A stretch of 45,911 nucleotides of DNA, taken from contig SVGB01000021.1 in NCBI GenBank assembly GCA_015056565.1, positions 1-45,911 of the forward strand. Reading direction: 5' to 3'. This document shows positions 16,904-24,414 of this stretch, piece after piece. The notes beneath the pieces were generated by a model that worked only from the letters and a program-made list of their open reading frames with translations, had not been told where the DNA came from and made no database searches. Source of the DNA: Butyrivibrio sp. Its GTDB lineage: Bacteria; Bacillota; Clostridia; Lachnospirales; Lachnospiraceae. A program made the translations under genes and the position numbers. The first letter of the stretch is position 1, and the number at the start of each line of letters is the position of its first letter.

Positions 16904-17398
16904 CTACGCCTCCTTTAGCCTTTCCTTATGAAGTATTCCAAGCCTGATAGCTGAGTAGACCATGTCAAAAGACATGGATGCAAAGGTAAGATCAACCAGA
17001 GCTGAAGCAATGGCAGAGTCCCAGTCAGATGTACTTATCTCTGTAAAATACCCTGGGATTCCCACGATATTTAATACTCCGATAATTGCTGCAATAACAA
17101 GGAATCCCTTTTTTCTTTTTGTACCTCTGCCATATCTTATAGCATTTATTCCGATGTAAAGGCAAAGTAATATGATCACCATGCAGGTGGCAGCTACGAT
17201 AATCCACACTATGAGCTCTGTTGTAGCCTCGTCGATCTCTGCAATATCCAGCTGGGAATCAATAATGTCATCGGCGCCAAAAATAAAACCAACAACGAGT
17301 TTAAAGACGCTCCACAGCCCCAAAAACAGCATGCCTCTGCCGCTGATTATCATATTGCTCTCATATTTTTTTGTGAGCTTTTTGATCTCGTTATCCAT
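16904..17398 (-). CDS. Small membrane protein of unknown function
   Basis: The chosen product is 164 aa, beginning MDNEIKKLTKKYESN, with three or four membrane helices and a short basic loop (GRGTKRKKG). A longer frame opens at 17452 but that start lies inside the terminator of dapL; the ATG at 17398 is the first after the terminator, though its RBS is weak. No family recognised. It is the first gene of a three-gene unit. Confidence 0.65.
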   Translation of the reverse strand: MDNEIKKLTKKYESNMIISGRGMLFLGLWSVFKLVVGFIFGADDIIDSQLDIAEIDEATTELIVWIIVAATCMVIILLCLYIGINAIRYGRGTKRKKGFLVIAAIIGVLNIVGIPGYFTEISTSDWDSAIASALVDLTFASMSFDMVYSAIRLGILHKERLKEA

Positions 17399-17426
17399 CA
17401 CCCGAAAATATTCCCTCGATAAAAAA

Positions 17427-17466
17427 ATAACTGCACTTATATTATAAAGCATATAAGCGCAGTTAT
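17427..17466 (-). terminator. Terminator of dapL
   Basis: A 16-bp stem (17427-17442 with 17451-17466) with one position that is a G-U pair only in the minus-strand RNA, followed on that strand by a run of seven T. Orientation is therefore minus, just beyond the dapL stop. Confidence 0.9.
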
Positions 17467-17473
17467 CGATTTT

Positions 17474-18700
17474 TTATAATGCTTTTATTCTATTTAATGC
17501 CTCGACACTGTTTTCATAGCTTCCAAAAGCTGTGAGTCTGAAGTAGTGTTCGCCGCTTGGTCCAAAGCCTGAACCTGGAGTTCCAACCACATTTGCGTTT
17601 TCAAGAAGATGATCAAAGAATTCCCAGCTTGTCATGTTATCAGGTGTGCGGAGCCATACGTAAGGTGAGTTTACTCCTCCAAAAGCCAGGTATCCTGCGT
17701 CTTTCAGGCCATTTAAAATATATGTGGCATTCTTCATATATTTTGCCACCATATCTTTTATCTGTGCCTTGCCCTCTTCTGAATAGCAGGCTTCACCAGC
17801 TCTCTGAACGATGTAAGGAGCTCCGTTATATTTGGTTCCGTGTCTCCTTGCCCAGAGACTGTGGAGCATTACCTCTCTTCCCCCCTGGCTCACCTTGAGA
17901 TCTTTTGGAATGATAGTTGCTCCAAGTCTAAGTCCGGTAAATCCAGCATTTTTAGAAAAAGATCTAAGCTCTATGGCGCAGGTTCTTGCACCTTCGCACT
18001 CAAAGATCGAGTGAGGGATATTATCCTGGGATATGTATGCTTCGTAAGCTGCGTCAAAGATTATGACAGCACCCACCTTATTGGCATAGTTAACCCAGAC
18101 CTGAAGCTTGTCCTTTGTTATGGCTTCTCCTGTTGGATTGTTGGGGAAGCACAGATAGATGATATCCGGAGTCTCACTTGGCAGCTCAGGTGAAAAGCCA
18201 TTGTCTGCAGTGCATGGCATGTAGATAACATTGCTCCAGATGCCGGTAGCTTCATCGTAATCGCCACATCTGCCAGCCATTACATTGGAATCAACATATA
18301 CCGGGTAAACTGGATCGCACACTGCGATCTTTGAATTTTTATCAAAGATTTCCTGGATGTTTGCAGAGTCGCTCTTTGCTCCGTCGGAAATAAATATCTC
18401 ATCATCTGCTATGTCGCAGCCCCTTGCCCTAAAGTCATTTTCTGCAATGGCTTTTCTTAAAAACTCATAGCCAAGATCCGGAGCGTATCCCCTGAAGGTA
18501 GCAGGATCTGCCTGCTCATCAACAGCCTTGTGAAGTGCTTCGATAACTGCAGGACACAAGGGCTGAGTTACATCGCCAATTCCAAGCCTGATTATCTTTT
18601 TATCGGGATTAGCAGCCTGATAGGCGTTTACTTTTTTTGCAATGGTGCTGAAAAGATAGCTTCCAGGAAGTTTCAGGTAGTCTTCGTTTGGTCTGTACAT
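17474..18700 (-). CDS. dapL: LL-diaminopimelate aminotransferase
   Basis: Converts tetrahydrodipicolinate directly to LL-diaminopimelate with glutamate, bypassing the succinylase/acetylase steps of lysine and peptidoglycan synthesis. The 408-aa protein is a class I PLP aminotransferase with FPNNPTGE, FDAAYE (Asp216, Tyr219) and SFSKNAGFTGLRLG, placing the PLP-binding lysine at about residue 250. The N-terminus MYRPNEDYLKLPGSYLF is typical of DapL. AAGGAG precedes the ATG. It is divergent from dapF, the next enzyme of the pathway, across 127 bases. Confidence 0.96.
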   Translation of the reverse strand: MYRPNEDYLKLPGSYLFSTIAKKVNAYQAANPDKKIIRLGIGDVTQPLCPAVIEALHKAVDEQADPATFRGYAPDLGYEFLRKAIAENDFRARGCDIADDEIFISDGAKSDSANIQEIFDKNSKIAVCDPVYPVYVDSNVMAGRCGDYDEATGIWSNVIYMPCTADNGFSPELPSETPDIIYLCFPNNPTGEAITKDKLQVWVNYANKVGAVIIFDAAYEAYISQDNIPHSIFECEGARTCAIELRSFSKNAGFTGLRLGATIIPKDLKVSQGGREVMLHSLWARRHGTKYNGAPYIVQRAGEACYSEEGKAQIKDMVAKYMKNATYILNGLKDAGYLAFGGVNSPYVWLRTPDNMTSWEFFDHLLENANVVGTPGSGFGPSGEHYFRLTAFGSYENSVEALNRIKAL

Positions 18701-18771
18701 AGGGGATTCTCCTTGCTTTGTTTTTTGTTGTGGTTATTTTATATCAACTTTGTATAATTGTATACATCTTT

Positions 18772-18799
18772 TTGCAAGAAAAATATGATATTATATAAT
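18772..18799 (+). promoter_or_regulatory. Promoter of dapF
   Basis: TTGCAA (18772-18777), 16 bases, then TATAAT (18794-18799), 28 bases before the dapF ATG. The divergent dapL promoter must share this AT-rich 127-base gap but I could not single out its boxes. Confidence 0.65.
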
Positions 18800-18827
18800 T
18801 GCGAAAAACCAAACAGGAGGTTCTGCC

Positions 18828-19727
18828 ATGGAAATCAGATTCACCAAGATGCACGGTTGTGGCAATGATTACGTATATATAGATGGAGGAAAAGAGCAGA
18901 TTCCTCAGGAAGATAAACCAGACCTGGCCAGAAAGGTCTCCGACAGACACTTTGGAATAGGCTCAGATGGACTGATCTTCATAAATCCAGTGGATGATCC
19001 TTCTGTTGATTTTGAAATGGAGATGTACAATGCTGACGGCTCAAGATCTGAGATGTGCGGAAACGGCATAAGGTGCGTAGCCAAGTATGTGTATGACCAT
19101 CGTCTTACCAATAAAAAGCAGCTTACAATTGTAAGCGCTGGCAAGAACAAGTATATAAATCTTGCAGTAGGTGCTGATGACAAGGTAACAAGCGTCAAGG
19201 TAGATATGGGTGCTCCAATCCTTAAGGCAGCTGAAGTTCCTGTTTCTGTAAGTGCTGACAGTACCAGCTGTCTTCCTGGAATTCCTAAGGATGCAGTAAT
19301 CGACTATCCTATAAGCGCAGCAGGACGAGAATGGCACATGACCTGCGTGTCCATGGGAAACCCCCATGCTGTTGTTTTCCTTCCCGATGATATGGATCTT
19401 GAAAGCTTTGACATAGAACACATCGGACCACAATTTGAAAACCATGAATACTTCCCAAACAGGACCAACACCGAGTTTGTAAAAGTAGATGACCGTGGCA
19501 ATGTCCACATGAGAGTCTGGGAGAGGGGAACCGGCGAAACTCTTGCCTGCGGCACAGGATGCTGCGCAACTACAGTAGCATGCATATTAAACGGCCACAC
19601 AGACGCCACTGTAAATGTTCACGTCCTTGGCGGTATCGTGACCTGCACCTGGGATGGAAATCCCGAATCCTCCGTCATCATGGAAGGCCCTGCAACAACA
19701 GTTTTTGAGGGCATCATAGAAATCTAA
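18828..19727 (+). CDS. dapF: Diaminopimelate epimerase
   Basis: Cofactor-independent epimerase turning LL- into meso-diaminopimelate, for peptidoglycan cross-links and lysine. The 299-aa protein starts MEIRFTKMHGCGNDYVYID. The two catalytic cysteines are visible: Cys77 in EMCGNGIRC and Cys241 in ACGTGC. RBS AGGAGG precedes the ATG, and a terminator follows. Together with divergent dapL it completes the DapL-route branch. Confidence 0.97.
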   Translation: MEIRFTKMHGCGNDYVYIDGGKEQIPQEDKPDLARKVSDRHFGIGSDGLIFINPVDDPSVDFEMEMYNADGSRSEMCGNGIRCVAKYVYDHRLTNKKQLTIVSAGKNKYINLAVGADDKVTSVKVDMGAPILKAAEVPVSVSADSTSCLPGIPKDAVIDYPISAAGREWHMTCVSMGNPHAVVFLPDDMDLESFDIEHIGPQFENHEYFPNRTNTEFVKVDDRGNVHMRVWERGTGETLACGTGCCATTVACILNGHTDATVNVHVLGGIVTCTWDGNPESSVIMEGPATTVFEGIIEI

Positions 19728-19746
19728 ATAGCCGTAAATAAAAATT

Positions 19747-19776
19747 GAGGCGTCGCATCAGCGGCGCCTCTTTACA
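19747..19776 (+). terminator. Terminator of dapF
   Basis: A 10-bp stem (19747-19756 with 19761-19770, one G-U pair) and ATCA loop, followed by a T-rich tail. It lies between convergent dapF and the methyltransferase gene. Confidence 0.82.
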
Positions 19777-19777
19777 T

Positions 19778-20629
19778 TTATTTCCCCTGTTCTCTTGCTA
19801 CAATATAAATTCTTTCGCTGTCTTCTGAAGGCTCCTCATGGGTATCAGCGTCAATTGCTGCGAGGAACAACATACCTGCTGCCTCCACAAATCCCTTCAT
19901 CTCGTCAAGGGTGTAGCCCCTTTGATAGTGAGTCTCAACTGACCTTGCAAAAAGCTCTTTTTCAGAATCCACTTTTGCAAAGATTGTCAGGTCGTACTCG
20001 TTAATATGACTGTCATCGTCATAATAGTTATCCCAGATAAAACTGCAGTCCTCACGGTTCTCTGCAATTGTGGTATCCCCAATGACATCCCTGTATTTAT
20101 GAAGAGTGTTAAAGTCAAAAATAAACACTCCACCCGGGTACAGGAAGTTGTTCACAAGTTTGAAGGTCTCTACGATCTCCTCATCCTCAAGTACATAGTT
20201 TATGCTGTCGCAGACACTAACTATAGTTCCTGCAGTGCAGTAAAGATCAAGCTCCCTCATATCCTGCTCAAGGTACATGATATCAAGCCCGCTTTCAGCG
20301 CTCTTTTCTCTTGCAAGGTTAAGCATCTCCGGAGACATGTCGATCCCCATTATGTCATAGCCAAGGCCCTTCATGACCTGGGTAAAAGAGCCTGTTCCGC
20401 AGCCAAGTTCTACCACTAAGTTCTTCTCTTCGTTAAGTGCCTGCTCTGAATCTTCTACTGTCGAATACTCTTTAGAATCCTCTTTGCTCTGTCCATCAGC
20501 ACAGCTCTTTATCGGCTTTGAAACGCCATATTTATCTATGAGCGAAGAGACAAAATCACCCCATACATCGTATGGGGTTTCATCCATAAAGGTATCGTAT
20601 ACTTTTGCAAAATCTGTATAAGCTTCCAT
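19778..20629 (-). CDS. Class I SAM-dependent methyltransferase
   Basis: The 283-aa protein has motif I VVELGCGTGSFTQVM and motif II-like IMGIDMSPEMLNLAREKS, then VSVCDSINYVL and GGVFIFDFNT. It belongs to the large YqeM/UbiE-like small-molecule methyltransferases; the N-terminus YTDFAKVYDTFMDETPYDVW fits YqeM-type proteins of Firmicutes. A ~30-residue acidic insertion (KSCADGQSKEDSKEYSTVED) precedes motif I. The substrate cannot be told. It is 29 bases after the export-family gene and in one run with hisC. Confidence 0.85.
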   Translation of the reverse strand: MEAYTDFAKVYDTFMDETPYDVWGDFVSSLIDKYGVSKPIKSCADGQSKEDSKEYSTVEDSEQALNEEKNLVVELGCGTGSFTQVMKGLGYDIMGIDMSPEMLNLAREKSAESGLDIMYLEQDMRELDLYCTAGTIVSVCDSINYVLEDEEIVETFKLVNNFLYPGGVFIFDFNTLHKYRDVIGDTTIAENREDCSFIWDNYYDDDSHINEYDLTIFAKVDSEKELFARSVETHYQRGYTLDEMKGFVEAAGMLFLAAIDADTHEEPSEDSERIYIVAREQGK

Positions 20630-20658
20630 ATCTCTTACCTTTCAAATGTGCAGTTTCA

Positions 20659-21132
20659 TCAGAACAGGCTGCTGATCAGCATGATGATCTTGGTTCCTGA
20701 GCCCATTATGATCCCTGCAAGAACAACTCCAGAAACTGTAGCAGTTACACTCTTTTTAAAATCCATATCCAGAATTGATGCAGCAAGAGTACCTGTCCAT
20801 GCACCTGTTCCAGGAAGTGGAATTCCTACAAATAGGAAAAGCGCCCAGTAAAGTCCCTTTCCTGCTTTCTCTTTTAGTTTCTCTCCGCCCTTGTGTCCTT
20901 TTTCGAGGCAGAAAGTAAAGAAGCCTCCGATGACCGGTTTGTCTTTTCCCCACTCTAAAACCTTTCTTGCAAAGAAAAAGATGATAGGTACAGGGATCAT
21001 GTTGCCAATGATAGCTATGATGTAGCTTGGCAAAACAGGAAGTCCGCTTGCGATAGCGTAGGGAACCGCTCCTCTAAGCTCAATAAGTGGAACCATTGAA
21101 ATCAAAAAAACTATAATATACTGCTTAAGCAT
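20659..21132 (-). CDS. Small multidrug export family membrane protein (COG2426-like)
   Basis: The 157-aa protein has four to five membrane helices and the conserved N-terminal SMVPLIELRGAVPYAI and the C-terminal IPLPGTGAWTGTLAA signature of the COG2426 'small multidrug export' family. That name comes from the family annotation; actual substrates are not established. It lies 22 bases after hisC and 29 before the methyltransferase gene, all on the minus strand. Confidence 0.85.
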   Translation of the reverse strand: MLKQYIIVFLISMVPLIELRGAVPYAIASGLPVLPSYIIAIIGNMIPVPIIFFFARKVLEWGKDKPVIGGFFTFCLEKGHKGGEKLKEKAGKGLYWALFLFVGIPLPGTGAWTGTLAASILDMDFKKSVTATVSGVVLAGIIMGSGTKIIMLISSLF

Positions 21133-21154
21133 TTAAATTCTCCTATCTATATTT

Positions 21155-22204
21155 TTAAAGAAACTCTTTTAATACGCTGACAAGCTTGTCCATCTCCTCA
21201 TCAGTTCCGATGGAGATCCTCAGGTACTCACTGATCCTTGGCTTATCAAAGCGACGCACTATTATACCATTAGCTCTTAGATATTCAAATATCTCTTTTC
21301 CAGGCTTTCCCGGATGGCGGGCAAAAACAAAGTTCGTGGCTGAATCTGCAAACTCAAATCCAAGCTCCTTAAGAGAAGCCTTAAAGTTTTCTCTTGTGGC
21401 AACCACCTTTGCTACAGTCTTTTCAAAATACTCCCTGTCCTTCATTGCTGCTGCCCCAAGCTTAAGAGCTGGCATGTTCATGGTGTAGGAGTTAAAAGAG
21501 AACTTGGCGTCCAAAAGATACCCAATAAGCTTCTCACATCCAAAGGCGTAGCCAATGCGAAGTCCCGCCAGTGACCTTGACTTGGAATATGTCCTTACAA
21601 CAAGAAGGTTGTCATATTTATCGATGAGTGGAAGCGCGCTCTCTGCTCCAAAGTCCACGTAGGCCTCATCAACTATTACCACAACATCTTTGTTGTTTCT
21701 GATCACATCCTCGATCTCAGAAAGAGGCATTTTAACGCCAGTTGGCGCATTGGGATTTGCAATTACAATTCCGCCATTTTCAGAATAATAATCCAGAGGA
21801 TCTATGGTGAAATCATCCTTAAGAGGGATCTGCCTGTAAGGGATCCTGTAAAGGTCAGCCCACACATCATAAAACGAATAGGTTATATCCGGGAAAAGAA
21901 TGGGCTTGTCAGAATTAAAAAATGTGAGGAAGGCCATGGAAAGAACGTCATCAGAGCCAACTCCAACAAATACATTTTCTTTTTTAACCCCGTAAAATTC
22001 TGCTATGGAATCCACCAGCTCACTGCAGGTAGGATCAGGATATTTTCTGTAATCATCAAGATCTGTTTCCTGATATGCCTTATAAACCAGTGGTGATGGA
22101 GAATAGGGATTCTCATTGGTGTTAAGCTTGATTATGTTTTTTATCTTGGGCTGCTCTCCCGGAACATATGGAACAACCTTTCGTACATTTGCTTCCCAGC
22201 TCAT
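21155..22204 (-). CDS. hisC: Histidinol-phosphate aminotransferase
   Basis: Transfers an amino group from glutamate to imidazole-acetol phosphate in histidine synthesis. The 349-aa protein has the HisC opening LNTNENPYSPSP, the NPNAPTG block, IVDEAYVDF and RTYSKSRSLAGLRIGYA, with the PLP lysine at about residue 208. It stands away from other his genes here, so a broader aromatic aminotransferase role is possible. It begins a three-gene minus-strand run from a good promoter. Confidence 0.92.
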   Translation of the reverse strand: MSWEANVRKVVPYVPGEQPKIKNIIKLNTNENPYSPSPLVYKAYQETDLDDYRKYPDPTCSELVDSIAEFYGVKKENVFVGVGSDDVLSMAFLTFFNSDKPILFPDITYSFYDVWADLYRIPYRQIPLKDDFTIDPLDYYSENGGIVIANPNAPTGVKMPLSEIEDVIRNNKDVVVIVDEAYVDFGAESALPLIDKYDNLLVVRTYSKSRSLAGLRIGYAFGCEKLIGYLLDAKFSFNSYTMNMPALKLGAAAMKDREYFEKTVAKVVATRENFKASLKELGFEFADSATNFVFARHPGKPGKEIFEYLRANGIIVRRFDKPRISEYLRISIGTDEEMDKLVSVLKEFL

Positions 22205-22231
22205 ATTCGCTCCATTTCTCTTATGGTCAGG

Positions 22232-22258
22232 TTAACAAAAAATCATTTCAATTATACT
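22232..22258 (+). promoter_or_regulatory. Possible promoter of glnA
   Basis: TTAACA (22232-22237), 15 bases, then TATACT (22253-22258). The spacing is short, so this is tentative. If correct the transcript begins upstream of the hairpin at 22310-22359. Confidence 0.4.
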
Positions 22259-22278
22259 AAATATTTGTTGCCTGTAAA
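22251..22278 (-). promoter_or_regulatory. Promoter of hisC
   Basis: On the minus strand TTTACA (22273-22278), 16 bases, then a perfect TATAAT (22251-22256), about 47 bases before the hisC ATG. It overlaps the candidate glnA promoter on the other strand. Confidence 0.7.
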
Positions 22279-22309
22279 TCTTTTTTCAGATAAAATATGC
22301 CTTGAAGGC

Positions 22310-22359
22310 AAAGGCGCCAGAACCCGAACATATTCTGTTCGCTGTTTCTGGTGCCTTTT
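22310..22359 (+). promoter_or_regulatory. Terminator-like hairpin in the glnA leader
   Basis: A 13-bp stem (22310-22322 with 22346-22358, one G-U pair) encloses a second 6-bp stem CGAACA/TGTTCG around TATTC. A short T run follows. No plus-strand gene lies upstream (hisC is divergent), so this can only act on the glnA transcript itself, as an attenuator. The next-but-one gene codes for an ANTAR protein, the RNA-binding antiterminator class that often controls nitrogen genes. The loops do not show the standard paired hexaloops of ANTAR targets. Confidence 0.5.
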
Positions 22360-22409
22360 ATCATATGTAAATAAATCCAAATGTATTTAGTGATAGGAGG
22401 AAGGTTACC

Positions 22410-23744
22410 ATGAAATACACTAAGGAAGACATTTTCAGGATCGTAGAAGAGGAGGATGTGGCCTTTATAAGGCTTCAGTTCTGTGATATCTTTGGCGTCC
22501 CCAAAAACATTGCCATCGCTGCAAGCCAACTTGAGAGCGCTCTTAACAATGAGTGCATGTTTGACGGCGTATCTGTAGAGGGCTTTGTAAGGAGCGATGA
22601 AAGCGACATGTATCTTTACCCTGACCTTGACAGCTTCGAGATCTACCCCTGGCGTCCCCAGGCAGGCAAGGTTGCCAGGATGTTTTGTGATGTCTACACA
22701 ATAGACAGAAAGCCGTTTTCTGGAGACCCAAGAAACGTCCTTAAAAGAGTTGTAGAAAAGGCTAAAGCCATGGGTCTTAACTTTAAGATAAATCCAGAGG
22801 CTGAGTTCTTCCTTTTTGATTATGACGACGACGGACAGCCCACCACCAGGACCAAGGAAAATGGTGGCTATTTTGACGTTGCTCCAGCTGACCAAGGAGA
22901 AAACGTTCGCCGTGACATCATCTTAAACCTTGAGGAAATGGGCTTTGACATCTCTTCATCCCATCACGAGATCGCACCTGCCCAGCATGAGATAGACTTC
23001 AGGGCAGAGGATGCCAAGCGCATCGCAGACATGATCATGACCTTCAGAATGGCAGTAAAGACCATCGCTAAAAAACACGGTCTTTATGCAACCTTCCTTC
23101 CAAAGCCAACTGAAGGCATAAGCGGCTCTGGCATGCACATCAATATCATCGCAGAGGACGAAAACGGCAGAAATCTGTTTGCTTCAGAAAGTGGATCATC
23201 CCTCTCAGACACTGCGCAGTACTTTATAGCTGGCGTTCTGTCCCACGTAAAGGGCATGACACTTATCACGAACCCCATCGTAAACTCCTACAAGAGACTT
23301 GTTCCAGGCTATGATGCTCCTGTAAACATTACCTGGTCCTCTTCTTCTGCTAACAGAAGTGCCCTTATCCGTGTTCCTGCAGGCCGCGGCGAAGGTACCA
23401 GAATCGAGATCCGTAACCCCGACGCCACCTGCAATCCTTACCTTGCCATTGCCCTCATCCTGGCTGCAGGTATTGAAGGTATTGAAAAGAAAATGACTCC
23501 TCCACAGGAGCTCAACAAGAACCTTGGTCGCGTCTCTGAGGATGAGCTTAGGGACAGCACCTTTGAGACACTTCCAAGAACTCTTGGAGAAGCCATAGCA
23601 GCCTATGAAAAAGATCCTTTCGTACAAGAAGTTCTTGGGGAATCAGTCTACAACAAGTTCCTCGACGCCAAGAGATCAGAGTGGAAGGACTTCCGCACCT
23701 GTGTGACCCAGTGGGAGATAAAAAGATATTTAAACCTTTTCTAA
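22410..23744 (+). CDS. glnA: Glutamine synthetase type I
   Basis: Makes glutamine from glutamate, ammonia and ATP. The 444-aa length and the opening MKYTKEDIFRIVEEEDVAFIRLQFCDIFG fit the Firmicute GSI-alpha type. Visible signatures are NPEAEFFLFD, SSHHEIAPAQHEIDFR (metal site), GSGMHIN, NSYKRLVPGYDAPV and the RIEIRNPDATCNPYLA ATP/glutamate region. The adenylylation-type tyrosine loop is not apparent, as is usual for this type. RBS AGGAGGAAGG precedes the ATG. It is followed after 36 bases by the ANTAR gene. Confidence 0.96.
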   Translation: MKYTKEDIFRIVEEEDVAFIRLQFCDIFGVPKNIAIAASQLESALNNECMFDGVSVEGFVRSDESDMYLYPDLDSFEIYPWRPQAGKVARMFCDVYTIDRKPFSGDPRNVLKRVVEKAKAMGLNFKINPEAEFFLFDYDDDGQPTTRTKENGGYFDVAPADQGENVRRDIILNLEEMGFDISSSHHEIAPAQHEIDFRAEDAKRIADMIMTFRMAVKTIAKKHGLYATFLPKPTEGISGSGMHINIIAEDENGRNLFASESGSSLSDTAQYFIAGVLSHVKGMTLITNPIVNSYKRLVPGYDAPVNITWSSSSANRSALIRVPAGRGEGTRIEIRNPDATCNPYLAIALILAAGIEGIEKKMTPPQELNKNLGRVSEDELRDSTFETLPRTLGEAIAAYEKDPFVQEVLGESVYNKFLDAKRSEWKDFRTCVTQWEIKRYLNLF

Positions 23745-23780
23745 ATCTTTGAATTCATAAGGACGCCGGAGCATTTTTAC

Positions 23781-24329
23781 GTGAACATTATCATTGCTTT
23801 TGCAAAGCCAAAAGACATACAGAATTTCAAAAGCATACTTTCCCGTGGCGGATTTGACAGTATAACACCTGTTTCATCAGGTGTTCAGGCTCTCTCCGCC
23901 ATGGACGATCTTGGAAGCGGAGTCATCATCTGTGGCTACCGCTTAAATGACATGCTCTACTCTGAGCTCCTTTTAGATATTCCCCCTTACTTTAAGATGC
24001 TCCTTATTGCTTCTGCATCCCACGTTCCCACGGAGCCCCACTCAGAAAACTTCATGTTCCTGCAGGCTCCTTTAAAGACCGACGAACTCTACACCACCCT
24101 GAACCTGATGCTTGAAGGAGTTCAGAGCCTCCGCAAAAAATCAAAACAGCGCCGCCTCAATCGAAGCGACGCCGATAAAAAAACTATCGAGAAAGCCAAG
24201 ACACTCCTGATGGAGCGCCATCACATGACAGAGCCTGAAGCCCACAAATACCTCCAGCGCTGCGCCATGGACTCTGGCACCAACATGGTGGAAACCGCCG
24301 AGATGCTGATCTCCCTGAACAACATCTAA
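23781..24329 (+). CDS. ANTAR-domain response-regulator-like antiterminator
   Basis: The 182-aa protein has an N-terminal pseudo-receiver of ~115 residues and a C-terminal ANTAR domain (ADKKTIEKAKTLLMERHHMTEPEAHKYLQRCAMDSG), which binds RNA to prevent termination. The receiver lacks a clear Asp phosphorylation site (GVIICGYRLNDM where an Asp is expected). The start is a GTG with CGGAG 9 bases before. Its place next to glnA is typical in Clostridia and suggests nitrogen control; the target RNA is probably in this or related transcripts. Confidence 0.88.
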   Translation: MNIIIAFAKPKDIQNFKSILSRGGFDSITPVSSGVQALSAMDDLGSGVIICGYRLNDMLYSELLLDIPPYFKMLLIASASHVPTEPHSENFMFLQAPLKTDELYTTLNLMLEGVQSLRKKSKQRRLNRSDADKKTIEKAKTLLMERHHMTEPEAHKYLQRCAMDSGTNMVETAEMLISLNNI

Positions 24330-24343
24330 TGATACGGGGACGG

Positions 24344-24413
24344 ACAAGACACGGGGACGGTTCTACTGTCTCATTGCACACAATGAGACAGTAGAACCGT
24401 CCCCGTGTCTTGT
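24344..24413. repeat. 33-bp-arm palindrome, copy 1
   Basis: Perfect inverted repeat: 24344-24376 pairs with 24381-24413 without a mismatch around the loop CACA. The outer part contains ACACGGGGACGG and the inner part CTGTCTCATTG. A partial unpaired copy of the outer motif (ACGGGGACGG) lies just before, at 24334-24343. It occupies the whole gap between convergent genes ending at 24329 and 24415, so it may also act as a two-way terminator. The same arms occur at 30916-30985. Resembles REP-type palindromes; identity of any mobilising enzyme is unknown. Confidence 0.9.
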
Positions 24414-24414
24414 T

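Noticed and set aside
17399..17452. Longer N-terminus for the membrane protein at 16904
   Set aside because: The extra codons lie inside the dapL terminator.
22257..22895. Minus-strand frame of 212 codons over the glnA start and leader
   Set aside because: Antisense to a clear glutamine synthetase and through the leader hairpin; no family resemblance.
24331..24413. CRISPR array
   Set aside because: The repeats are palindromic pairs without regularly spaced repeats or unique spacers, and no cas genes are present.
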